DNA of 22,302 nt from Scybalousia_A sp964626385 (GTDB lineage Bacteria; Bacteroidota; Bacteroidia; Bacteroidales; P3): the NCBI GenBank assembly GCA_964626385.1, contig CAZVEO010000034.1, forward strand, positions 1 to 22,302, given 5' to 3'. The position numbers and the translations under genes were made by a program. Shown piece after piece: positions 8,254-15,718 of the stretch (positions are counted from its first letter, which is position 1; every line of letters begins with the position of its first letter). Below the pieces are notes generated by a model, which saw nothing but the letters and a program-made list of their open reading frames with translations, did not search any database and had not been told where the DNA came from.

Positions 8254-9294
8254 ATGGAGAATCTTACTTTAATTTCGGAAATAGGAGAGTTTGGCTTAAT
8301 AGAGAGTCTTAACAAAGATAATGTTATTTATAATCAAAGTACGGTGTTGGGCGTTGGTGATGATTGTGCTGTATTGGAATACGAAAAGGGAAAACAAATT
8401 TTGGTTTCCACTGATGCCATGGCAGAGGGTGTGCATTTTGATTTGGTTTATACTCCATTAAAACATCTTGGTTATAAGGCTTGTGTTAGCAATTTTTCTG
8501 ATATTTATGCTATGAACGGACAGCCGAAGCAAATAGTTGTCTCTTTATCTGTTAGTAGCAAATATTCATTGGAAGCTTTGCAAGAGTTGTATGAAGGCAT
8601 ACGTTTGGCATGCAAAAAATATAAAGTTGATTTGGTGGGAGGAGATACTACAAGTAGCAAAAGCGGAATGTTTATTTCTATTACTGTTATAGGACAGGTG
8701 GATAAAGAAAAAATTGTAAAACGCTCAGGAGCAAAGAAAAACGACCTTGTTTGTGTAACTGGCAATCTTGGTGCTGCATACTCCGGACTTTTGGTCTTGC
8801 AAAGAGAAAAGGCTACTTTTTTGGCAAACCCTGAGTTTCAGCCCGATTTAAAACCTTACGAATATGTTTTGCAAAGACATTTAAGACCTGAGGCTCAAAA
8901 AAGCACAATAGAACTTTTTGCTCAAAAAAATATTATTCCTACTTCAATGATGGACGTTTCGGATGGTTTGGCAAGTGAATGCCTCCATTTATGTAAGCAA
9001 AGCAAAGTGGGCTGTGAGATTTATTTGGAGAAAATTCCTATAGATTATCAGACGATAAAAACTTTAGAAGAATTTAAAATTTTGCCTGAAACTGCTGCTT
9101 TGAATGGAGGAGAAGACTATGAGTTATTGTTTACTATTGACCAAAAAGATTACGAAAAAATAAAAGACGAACAAAATATAAGTGTAATAGGTTATATAAC
9201 GGATGAGAGTATGGGATGTAAATTAGTAACTCCTCAAAATACCACAGTGGACATAAAAGCCCAAGGTTTCAACCACTTTAAAAAAGAAGAATAA
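8254..9294 (+). CDS. thiL: Thiamine-monophosphate kinase
   Basis: This 346-residue cytosolic kinase phosphorylates thiamine monophosphate to the active cofactor thiamine diphosphate. Motifs in order: GEFGLI, VGDDCAVL, VSTDAMAEGVHFD, NFSDIYAMNG, GGDTTSSK, MDVSDGLASE and GGEDYELLF, all ThiL landmarks for the Mg-ATP and substrate sites. An in-frame ATG at 8203 exists, but it precedes the -7 box and would add a non-homologous hydrophobic stretch; the start at 8254 (MENLTLISEIGEFG) fits the family. It heads a compact run of four genes. Confidence 0.93.
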   Translation: MENLTLISEIGEFGLIESLNKDNVIYNQSTVLGVGDDCAVLEYEKGKQILVSTDAMAEGVHFDLVYTPLKHLGYKACVSNFSDIYAMNGQPKQIVVSLSVSSKYSLEALQELYEGIRLACKKYKVDLVGGDTTSSKSGMFISITVIGQVDKEKIVKRSGAKKNDLVCVTGNLGAAYSGLLVLQREKATFLANPEFQPDLKPYEYVLQRHLRPEAQKSTIELFAQKNIIPTSMMDVSDGLASECLHLCKQSKVGCEIYLEKIPIDYQTIKTLEEFKILPETAALNGGEDYELLFTIDQKDYEKIKDEQNISVIGYITDESMGCKLVTPQNTTVDIKAQGFNHFKKEE

Positions 9295-9309
9295 AATATT
9301 CTTTTTACG

Positions 9310-10440
9310 ATGTATAATGTTGAGCAGTTGGGACAGGTTTTTACTCCGTTGGAGGTCGTTGGTCAAATGCTTTCTTTACGTAGAAATAAGGGAAGGGTTT
9401 TGGAACCTTCTTGCGGTGAGGGAGCGTTTTTTAACAATATTGATTCTTGCGTAGGAATAGAAATAGACGCAAATCATTGTCCTGAGGGTGCTTTGAATAT
9501 GGATTTTTTTGATTATCTAATAAGCGAAAAATTTGACACCATTATAGGTAATCCTCCTTATGTGCGTTATAGAGATATACCTTTAAAGACAAAAGAAAAA
9601 TTAAAGTCTGACCTCTTTGACGAAAGAAGCAATTTGTATTTGTTTTTTATAGAAAAGTGTTTAAACCATTTGACTGACAATGGAGAACTTATTTTTATAA
9701 CTCCAAGGGATTTTTTGAAATCTACTTCAAGTATCAAACTCAATCAATATATTTTTTCCTTAGGTACAATAACCGATATGATAGATTTGGGGGATAGTAG
9801 AGTTTTCAAAGATTTTAGACCAAACTGTATTATTTTTCGTTTTGAAAAAGGTAACTTTTCTCGCTCTACCAATACAAGTAAGAAATTTATTTGTTCTAAT
9901 GGTCAGTTGTTGTTTACAGAACAGGACTACTCTGTTTATTTTAGTGATTTGTTTTTTGTAAAGGTGGGAGCGGTTAGTGGCAACGATAAAATTTTTGAAA
10001 ACAAAGAGTATGGTAATCGCAATTTTGTTTGTTCTCATACCTATAAGACCGGACAGACTCGCAAAATGATTTACAACACAAAAAATGATTACCTATTGCA
10101 ATACAAAGAAGAGTTAATAAGTCGCAAAATAAAGCATTTTGACGAAAACAATTGGTGGCAATGGGGTAGGAGCCATTATCTTTCAGATGAAAAAAGAATA
10201 TACGTAAACACAAAAACAAGAAATAAAAAGCCGTTTTTCTTACATGAAAGCAATGATTACGATGGCTCAATTCTGGCTGTATTTCCCAAAAATCAACAAG
10301 CAGATTTAAAAGAAATGTGTTTTGAACTTAATAAAGTAAATTGGAATGAGTTGGGTTTTGTTTGTGATGGGAGGTATTTGTTTAGTCAAAAAAGTTTGCA
10401 AAATACTTTTTTACCAGAAAGTTTTAGAAGATTTTTATAA
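9310..10440 (+). CDS. Eco57I/TaqI-like N6-adenine DNA methyltransferase, no adjacent endonuclease
   Basis: This 376-residue protein has the gamma-type amino-methyltransferase order: GQVFTPLEVVGQM (8-20, AdoMet-binding motif X), LEPSCGEGAF (31-40, motif I), VGIEID (48-53, motif II) and the catalytic NPPYVRY (81-87, motif IV). It continues into a C-terminal region of about 200 residues that is probably the target-recognition domain. NPPY of this kind is typical of N6-adenine methylation. It sits 15 nt after thiL and 18 nt before the HAD gene, with no endonuclease beside it, so it is an orphan or housekeeping methylase. A single-chain Eco57I-type restriction enzyme would be much longer. Target sequence unknown. 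Confidence 0.78.
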   Translation: MYNVEQLGQVFTPLEVVGQMLSLRRNKGRVLEPSCGEGAFFNNIDSCVGIEIDANHCPEGALNMDFFDYLISEKFDTIIGNPPYVRYRDIPLKTKEKLKSDLFDERSNLYLFFIEKCLNHLTDNGELIFITPRDFLKSTSSIKLNQYIFSLGTITDMIDLGDSRVFKDFRPNCIIFRFEKGNFSRSTNTSKKFICSNGQLLFTEQDYSVYFSDLFFVKVGAVSGNDKIFENKEYGNRNFVCSHTYKTGQTRKMIYNTKNDYLLQYKEELISRKIKHFDENNWWQWGRSHYLSDEKRIYVNTKTRNKKPFFLHESNDYDGSILAVFPKNQQADLKEMCFELNKVNWNELGFVCDGRYLFSQKSLQNTFLPESFRRFL

Positions 10441-10458
10441 ATACTAATAATTTAAATT

Positions 10459-11082
10459 ATGATAAAGAATTTGATTTTGGATATGGGAGGAGTAATTCTT
10501 GATGTGGATTACAAAAAAATTTTTGAGGAGTTTAAGAAATTTGGTTGCAAAGATATACAATCGTTTTTTACTCAACAAGCCCAGATACCTTTAGTTGATG
10601 ATTTTGAAAAAGGAATTATTTCTCCTGCTGATTTTAGAAAAGAGGTAAGAAAAATAACAAATCTAAATATAGAGGACAAAGACCTTGATAGTATTTGGAA
10701 TTCTATGATATTAGGAGTAAGAAAAGCGGATGTTGAATTATTAAAAACATTGAGAAATAAGTACGAGAAGATTTTCCTTTTTTCCAATACAAATGAAATA
10801 CATATTGAGAGCGTAAAGTATTTATTTTTTAAGACTTTGGGATATGATGTTTTTGCTACAATGTTTGACAAAGTATATTTTTCTAACGAAATACGTTTGA
10901 GAAAACCGGATGTAGAAAGTTTTGATTTTGTGGTAAAAGATGCAGGAGTAGAAAAAAAAGAAACGTTGTTTATTGACGATACTTCGCAAAACATACTTGG
11001 AGCCGAAAAATCAGGACTTAATGCCTATTTGTTGGATAACAATCAAACGCTTACAGAGATTTTTAATAAAGGAATAATATGA
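10459..11082 (+). CDS. HAD family hydrolase (YihX-like phosphatase)
   Basis: This 207-residue HAD subfamily IA protein has motif I at LDMGGVILD (nucleophile Asp8, with Gly at the usual second Asp as in the DxGG group), motif II FLFSNTN (Ser109/Asn110), the motif III Lys149 in RKPD, and motif IV LFIDDT (Asp173-Asp174). A helical cap occupies about 17-90. The closest functional analogy is YihX-type sugar-phosphate phosphatases; the substrate is unknown. The stop overlaps the next start by 4 nt (ATGA), implying translational coupling to the DivIC-like gene. Confidence 0.85.
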   Translation: MIKNLILDMGGVILDVDYKKIFEEFKKFGCKDIQSFFTQQAQIPLVDDFEKGIISPADFRKEVRKITNLNIEDKDLDSIWNSMILGVRKADVELLKTLRNKYEKIFLFSNTNEIHIESVKYLFFKTLGYDVFATMFDKVYFSNEIRLRKPDVESFDFVVKDAGVEKKETLFIDDTSQNILGAEKSGLNAYLLDNNQTLTEIFNKGII

Positions 11083-11417
11083 AAAACATAAACCCAAAAT
11101 TAAAAAAAGTACTTATTGTAGCAAAAAACAAATATTTTATTGCCACTGCTGTTTTTGTATTGGTGCTGTTTATCTCACAATATAATATTCCTTCATATCT
11201 AAAACTCAGAAAACAAAAAAAAGACCTTAAAGCAAAAAAAGAGTATTTGGAAAGAGAGATAAAAAAGGATAGCATTAACACTCTTAAACTACAAAAAAAC
11301 ATAAAAGAAATAGAACGCTATGGAAGGGAAAAATATATGATGAAAAAAGATAATGAGGATATATATATAATTAGGAGTTCAAAGGATACTATAAACCGCA
11401 AACACAAAAAAAAATAG
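11079..11417 (+). CDS. DivIC/FtsB-type septum formation initiator protein
   Basis: This 112-residue bitopic membrane protein has a short basic cytosolic N-terminus, a transmembrane helix at about 20-37 (FIATAVFVLVLFIS), a Lys/Glu-rich coiled coil at about 42-80, and a terminal YGREKYMMKKDNEDIYII block typical of the FtsB/DivIC family. It is expected at the division site with FtsL and FtsQ homologues. It is the last gene of the thiL-methylase-HAD-divIC group. Confidence 0.85.
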   Translation: MKNINPKLKKVLIVAKNKYFIATAVFVLVLFISQYNIPSYLKLRKQKKDLKAKKEYLEREIKKDSINTLKLQKNIKEIERYGREKYMMKKDNEDIYIIRSSKDTINRKHKKK

Positions 11418-11424
11418 AAAAACC

Positions 11425-11455
11425 TTGCCACTGTCAAAATATATTAGTAATTTTG
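11425..11455 (+). promoter_or_regulatory. Putative promoter (TTG-N20-TAATTTTG) for the small membrane protein gene
   Basis: TTG at 11425-11427 and TAATTTTG at 11448-11455 are separated by 20 nt. The ATG at 11465 is only 9 nt beyond the -7 box, so the mRNA would be nearly leaderless unless translation starts elsewhere. Confidence 0.5.
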
Positions 11456-11464
11456 CATAGTTCT

Positions 11465-11854
11465 ATGAGTAAAGAGAATAAGACATATAAATTATTGATA
11501 GTCGTTGTGGTTGTTATGTTTGCTTGTGTTGTTTTGGATACAAGTAACAGCAGACGATACATCTCTTTCAATAGTCCTAAACTTAGAACAACGATAGCCT
11601 CTTCTTTAATTTCCCATATACGTTCTTCTGCGGATATGGATAACTCTGTAGCAAACAATGAAAAGAGAAATGAAACGGCTGTTGCTATTAAAGAAAATAA
11701 ATATCTTTCTTTTGAAAATTCTTTGGGTGATAATATAAACAAGGCTTTATCACAACAATACGCCCCTACTTATTATTACTCATTTAAACAAGACAATAGA
11801 AACGCTTTAAAAATACATAAATCTTTATATCAGATAGGAGTTTTATTGATATAA
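11465..11854 (+). CDS. Small membrane-anchored protein of unknown function
   Basis: This 129-residue protein begins MSKENKTYKLL followed by a very hydrophobic segment, IVVVVVMFACVVL, which could be a membrane anchor or an uncleaved signal. The rest is polar, rich in Ser, Asn and Lys, with a Tyr-rich patch (QYAPTYYYSF). I recognise no family. An in-frame TTG at 11453 would lie within the promoter -7 box, so ATG 11465 is preferred. It stands alone between divIC and the hairpin at 11991. Confidence 0.5.
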   Translation: MSKENKTYKLLIVVVVVMFACVVLDTSNSRRYISFNSPKLRTTIASSLISHIRSSADMDNSVANNEKRNETAVAIKENKYLSFENSLGDNINKALSQQYAPTYYYSFKQDNRNALKIHKSLYQIGVLLI

Positions 11855-11876
11855 ATCATTACCTCACTTTGATACT

Positions 11877-11928
11877 TCGTAAAAATGAATTTCTTTTGTT
11901 TTAACATTTGGTTTTTACGAGTAAAAAC
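11877..11928. other. Overlapping inverted repeats (TCGTAAAAA / TTTTTACGA / GTAAAAAC)
   Basis: TCGTAAAAA (11877-11885) is complementary to TTTTTACGA (11912-11920), while GTTTTTAC (11911-11918) is also complementary to GTAAAAAC (11921-11928). The two pairings share a central arm and exclude each other. The stems are AT-rich, so their significance is uncertain. Confidence 0.35.
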
Positions 11929-11990
11929 AAAGATGGGACGAAAAAATAAAACTTTTTTCTAAATAAGTAAAGGTTTGATTCTTTTGGAAA

Positions 11991-12044
11991 AACTATAAGC
12001 GGAGCAATCTAAAAAGCATAGGATTGCTCCGCTTATAGTTTTGT
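11991..12044 (+). terminator. Perfect 19-bp hairpin with T-tract, probable terminator
   Basis: Arms at 11991-12009 and 12022-12040 are perfectly complementary over 19 bp with a 12-nt loop. The second arm ends in TT and is followed by TTG, giving a short U run. On the opposite strand the hairpin is followed by five T, so it could act in both directions. It separates the unknown membrane gene from the desulfidase gene. The rest of 11855-12137 shows only AT-rich DNA and the repeats noted separately. Confidence 0.75.
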
Positions 12045-12103
12045 ATATTGCTTATCATCTTTATAAATACTTGCAAATAATTTTAAAGAGCAAATAAAAA
12101 TTG

Positions 12104-12111
12104 TAATTTTG
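12104..12111 (+). promoter_or_regulatory. Putative -7 box (TAATTTTG) for the UPF0597 gene
   Basis: TAATTTTG matches the consensus and lies 26 nt before the ATG at 12138. No convincing -33 TTTG is visible at 19-21 nt spacing. Confidence 0.5.
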
Positions 12112-12137
12112 CAAAATGAAAGTAAAGTAGCATAATC

Positions 12138-13421
12138 ATGGATAGATTTTTAGCGATAAAACAATTGATGCAACAAAATATTGTTGTGGCTGTTGGTTGT
12201 ACTGAGCCGGTTGCGGTGGCTTTGTGTGTAGCAAAAGCAAAAGAAGTGTTGAATGAACCTACCCTGGAGGTTAAACTTTTATTGAGTAAGAATATTATAA
12301 AAAACGCTATGGGCGTAGGTATACCGGGTACTCAAATGATAGGGTTGCCTATATCTGTAGCCTTAGGAGTAGTTTGTGGAGAGAGTTGTAAAGAGTTAGA
12401 GGTTCTCTGCTCAGCAAAACAACATTTAGACCAAGCAAAACTTTGGCTTTCTACTCACAAGATAGATATACAGCCCAAAGATACAGTGGAAAAACTTTAC
12501 ATAGAATGTGTTTGCAAATCAGCAAACTCTTCGGCAAGAGCAATAATAACCTGTACGCATACCAATTTTGTTTTTATTGATAGAAATGATGAGGTACTTT
12601 TGGACAAAACTCATATTGTTAACCAAGCCTGTGAGGAACAATGCAAAATACTTTCCACTCTAACAGCCAAAGAAGTCTATCAATATGCTATGGAAGAGGA
12701 GGTGGATAAACTCTCTTGGATATTAGATACCGCAAAACTTAATTCTGCTTGTAGCGAACAGGGATTAAAAGAAAAATATGGTTTAGGAATAGGTCGGTTG
12801 TTGTTAAATGATTGGGACAAAAGTATTAGAAACGAAGTTATTGCTCGTACTTGCTCTGCCTCTGACGCAAGAATGGACGGAGTAACTTTGCCTATTTATA
12901 GCAATTCGGGTAGTGGTAACCAAGGTATTACTTGTACTTTGCCTGTTTATTACTATGCTCAAAAAATTAACGCTGATAAAGAAACATTGATACGCGCTCT
13001 TACGCTTTCGCACCTTATGTCCATTTACATAAAAAGCAAGGTAGGAAGATTGTCCGCTCTTTGTGGAGTAACCAATGCTTCTATGGGAGTGGCAAGCGGT
13101 TTAGTCTATTTATCAAATGGTAGTTTTGACCAAATATGTTTTGCTATTCGCAATATGATAAACACCGTTACGGGTATGGTTTGCGATGGTGCAAAACCTT
13201 CTTGTGCCTTAAAAATTGCTACTTCGCTAAATTCTGCTTTTGATTCTGTAAAACTTGCTTTGAATAATATAGTTGTGGACGAAACCGATGGTATAGCCGA
13301 GCAGGATATAGACAAATCAATAGAGAGTTTTGGTAACATAGGAAAGTATGCTATGCAAGAAACTGATGATATGATACTTTCTATAATGACACACAAAAAA
13401 CATTGCCAGTCCTCTGTGTAA
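12138..13421 (+). CDS. UPF0597 / L-cysteine desulfidase-like (CyuA/YhaM family)
   Basis: This 427-residue protein belongs to the serine-dehydratase-like UPF0597 family, whose characterised members degrade L-cysteine to pyruvate, sulfide and ammonia using an Fe-S cluster. Family landmarks are VGCTEPVAVAL (16-26), SNSGSGNQGIT (255-265), SALCGVTNASMG and CDGAKPSCALK. Cys21, Cys309 and Cys349 match the spacing of the three cluster cysteines of the Methanocaldococcus enzyme as I recall it (25, 282, 322; both have 40 residues between the last two). Starting at ATG 12138 gives the usual N-terminus. It has its own promoter and an upstream terminator, so it is probably monocistronic. Confidence 0.85.
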   Translation: MDRFLAIKQLMQQNIVVAVGCTEPVAVALCVAKAKEVLNEPTLEVKLLLSKNIIKNAMGVGIPGTQMIGLPISVALGVVCGESCKELEVLCSAKQHLDQAKLWLSTHKIDIQPKDTVEKLYIECVCKSANSSARAIITCTHTNFVFIDRNDEVLLDKTHIVNQACEEQCKILSTLTAKEVYQYAMEEEVDKLSWILDTAKLNSACSEQGLKEKYGLGIGRLLLNDWDKSIRNEVIARTCSASDARMDGVTLPIYSNSGSGNQGITCTLPVYYYAQKINADKETLIRALTLSHLMSIYIKSKVGRLSALCGVTNASMGVASGLVYLSNGSFDQICFAIRNMINTVTGMVCDGAKPSCALKIATSLNSAFDSVKLALNNIVVDETDGIAEQDIDKSIESFGNIGKYAMQETDDMILSIMTHKKHCQSSV

Positions 13422-13460
13422 AAATAAATACGTAAGTTACTAAGAAAAGAGTAACAGAGG
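13411..13460 (+). other. Nested inverted repeats between the desulfidase gene and the R-M cassette
   Basis: CCTCTGT (13411-13417, within the last codons of the desulfidase gene) is complementary to ACAGAGG (13454-13460). GTTACT (13436-13441) is complementary to AGTAAC (13450-13455) with an 8-nt spacer. The right arms run together. It may be a structured terminator or an operator for the methyltransferase gene; no T-tract follows. Confidence 0.4.
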
Positions 13461-13482
13461 TTTAAAGAATAGAGCAATATAT

Positions 13483-14769
13483 ATGACAATAAATACTAAA
13501 CATACGCTAATTACTGGAGATAGTAGAAATTTATCTTTAATATCAGATAATTCTGTTCATCTTATAATAACCTCGCCTCCTTATTGGCAATTGAAAGATT
13601 ATGGAAACGATAGGCAGATAGGTTTTCATGATAGTTATGAAGAATATATAAATAATTTAAATCTTGTTTGGACTGAATGCAATAGAGTACTACACGATGG
13701 GTGTCGTTTGTGTATAAATATAGGCGACCAATTTGCTCGTTCGGTTTATTATGGACGTTACAAAGTTATTCCTATAAGGACAGAAATTATTCGTTTTTGT
13801 GAAACTATAGGTATGGATTATATGGGTGCAATAATATGGCAAAAACAGACTACTATGAATACTACGGGAGGTGGAGCTGTAATGGGAAGTTTTCCATATC
13901 CTAGAAATGGTATTTTAAAAATAGACTATGAGTTTATACTCATTTTTAAAAAGCAAGGAAAAGCTCCTATGGTTACAGCAGAGCAAAAAGAAAGTTCAAT
14001 AATGACAAAAGAAGAATGGAAAACTTATTTTTCTTCCCATTGGAATTTTGTCGGCGCTAAACAAGATGAGCATATAGCTGTATTTCCAGAAGAATTACCT
14101 CATAGGTTGATAAAAATGTTTTCATTTGTAGGAGAAACTATCTTTGACCCTTTTATGGGTAGCGGTACAACTGCTCTTGCAGCCAACAATCTTCAAAGAA
14201 ATTCTATAGGCTATGAAATTAATCCGAATTTTGTAGAATACTATAAAAATAAGGTTGACCGTCCTGCATTATTTAATAATTCGTTGTGTCAATACAAGGA
14301 GGATACCTCCAAATTTGATACTAAACAAAAAATATCAACTTTACCTTACTATTTTACCGACCCGCATAAAATGGAAAGTAAGGTAGATGTAAAGAAAATG
14401 CAGTTTGGTTCAAAGATAGATAAAGATAGTAAGGAAAGAGAAGATTATTTTTCTGTTAAGAATGTATTGTCGTCCAATAAGTTATTATTAAATAATGGAG
14501 TAACTATTAGACTACTTGGTGTTAAGGAAAAAGCGTCAGTAAATGAGTTAGCAACACAATTTCTTGTAGATAAGACCAGAGGAAAAAAGGTGTTTCTTAA
14601 ATATGATGTTGTTAGATATGACTCTAACAATACATTATTATGTTACTTGTATTTGGATAATAGAACGTTTATAAATGCTCATTTATTAAAAAATGGATTA
14701 GTGGATGTTGATTATTCTATAGATTTTAAGTACAAAAATAAATTTCAAAAACTAGCAAATAATGCATAA
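13483..14769 (+). CDS. Beta-class DNA methyltransferase fused to a degenerate SNase-like domain
   Basis: Residues 1-265 of this 428-residue protein are a beta-class amino-methyltransferase: catalytic TSPPYW (30-35, motif IV) comes before FDPFMGSGTTALAA (221-234, motif I), followed by GYEINPNFVEYY. S-P-P-Y is the form usual for N4-cytosine methylases. A linker leads to residues about 325-425, which read like a staphylococcal nuclease (OB-fold) domain: VTIRLLGV, FLVDKTRGKKVFL, YDVVRYDSNNTLLCYLYLDN and FINAHLLKNGLVDV. The Arg of RLLGV is kept (Arg343), but the Asp/Glu expected just after it are Lys/Ala and the later catalytic Arg is Lys. The domain is therefore probably a DNA-binding module rather than a nuclease. 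The endonuclease gene starts 2 nt after its stop. This is the modification half of a type II system. Confidence 0.8.
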   Translation: MTINTKHTLITGDSRNLSLISDNSVHLIITSPPYWQLKDYGNDRQIGFHDSYEEYINNLNLVWTECNRVLHDGCRLCINIGDQFARSVYYGRYKVIPIRTEIIRFCETIGMDYMGAIIWQKQTTMNTTGGGAVMGSFPYPRNGILKIDYEFILIFKKQGKAPMVTAEQKESSIMTKEEWKTYFSSHWNFVGAKQDEHIAVFPEELPHRLIKMFSFVGETIFDPFMGSGTTALAANNLQRNSIGYEINPNFVEYYKNKVDRPALFNNSLCQYKEDTSKFDTKQKISTLPYYFTDPHKMESKVDVKKMQFGSKIDKDSKEREDYFSVKNVLSSNKLLLNNGVTIRLLGVKEKASVNELATQFLVDKTRGKKVFLKYDVVRYDSNNTLLCYLYLDNRTFINAHLLKNGLVDVDYSIDFKYKNKFQKLANNA

Positions 14770-14771
14770 TT

Positions 14772-15458
14772 ATGAATAATTACTCTATGAATTTTGGTAA
14801 GAAAGAACGTGTATTAAACTACGCTTGTCAGACTTACCAACTATCTCGTCCAAATAAAGTCGGTGCGGTTATGGCTTTGATTAGGGAATGTCAGCCAAAT
14901 TCTTTTGAAGATTGGCAACAGTGGTACTTCTCTAATGCTTATACGGAAGGCAAGACTCCTACAAAAGTAACCAAAGAAAGTCTACAAGAGTTGGGAGAAC
15001 GTTTGTATGTAAAGATTATGGAGATTGTTATTCCAGAATGGGAGGCTGCTTTTAGAGAACTTACTAAACAGGACTGTATTGATTATATCTATAATTTGAC
15101 AATAAATCGTACTTATGATGGATATATACGAGAGAAATCTGTTGTAAATGATGGTTTGGCAAAAATTTTTCCAAACATAGTTTTTAAGCAAAGCGACCCT
15201 GAACTTGACCATGCTGGAGATATAGATTATGTGGCAGAGATTGGCAAGTCAATGATAGGTATTCAAATCAAACCTATTACAGCAAAGGCAAATTTTGGAG
15301 GTTATTCTTTGACTGAAAGAATGAAAGCAAGTTTTACCTCTTTTAAAGAGTGTTATAGCGGAAATGTTTTTGTCGTCCTTAGTTTAAAAGGAGAAATTGC
15401 TAATAAGGAGGTAATAGAACAAATTAGAGCAGAAATAGAGCGTTTGAGTAAAAAATAA
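14772..15458 (+). CDS. Putative type II restriction endonuclease (MjaI-like)
   Basis: This 228-residue protein is translationally coupled to the methyltransferase gene. It has a helical N-terminal half. Residues 145-168 (LDHAGDIDYVAEIGK, then IGIQIKP) look like a PD-(D/E)xK nuclease core, with Asp150 or Asp152 as metal ligand and Gln165-x-Lys167 replacing the usual E-x-K. Context and length fit a homodimeric type II enzyme. The pattern recalls the MjaI family, whose founder cuts CTAG, but I place the specificity only tentatively. The nuclease role is well supported by position. Confidence 0.62.
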   Translation: MNNYSMNFGKKERVLNYACQTYQLSRPNKVGAVMALIRECQPNSFEDWQQWYFSNAYTEGKTPTKVTKESLQELGERLYVKIMEIVIPEWEAAFRELTKQDCIDYIYNLTINRTYDGYIREKSVVNDGLAKIFPNIVFKQSDPELDHAGDIDYVAEIGKSMIGIQIKPITAKANFGGYSLTERMKASFTSFKECYSGNVFVVLSLKGEIANKEVIEQIRAEIERLSKK

Positions 15459-15636
15459 TAAGGAAAGAAATAGATGTAATTTTTATTATAGGGTTGTACA
15501 AAGACTATTCAAGGAATATTGGGAAATAATTATTGTTATATCCAGAGTGTAATCTATAATTATTTTCGGAAATGGTAAGCAAACTCTTTGAAATGTATGC
15601 CAACATAGTGTAAACTTATTTTTTAAATTTTATTAT

Positions 15637-15654
15637 ACAATATTTTTATATTGT
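15637..15654 (+). other. AT-only hairpin in the R-M/queA gap
   Basis: ACAATAT (15637-15643) and ATATTGT (15648-15654) form a weak 7-bp stem with a TTTT loop. The 15459-15718 gap otherwise holds no gene, tRNA or recognisable promoter that I can support. The hairpin could end the endonuclease transcript. Confidence 0.3.
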
Positions 15655-15718
15655 CATTCGTTATTTGCATAATTATTAAAAAATAAGTAGAGTAAAACAA
15701 AAATATATTTTTAGAGCA

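Noticed and set aside
9310..10440. Single-chain Eco57I-type restriction-methylation enzyme
   Set aside because: At 376 residues it lacks room for a nuclease domain, and no PD-(D/E)xK motif precedes the methylase motifs.
13483..15458. Flanking direct repeats or integrase marking the R-M cassette as a mobile element
   Set aside because: I looked for matching ends near 13422-13482 and 15459-15718 and saw no convincing repeats, tRNA target or recombinase.
15459..15718. Hidden gene or tRNA in the gap before queA
   Set aside because: There is no open frame with family features and no cloverleaf-compatible arms, only AT-rich DNA with one weak hairpin.
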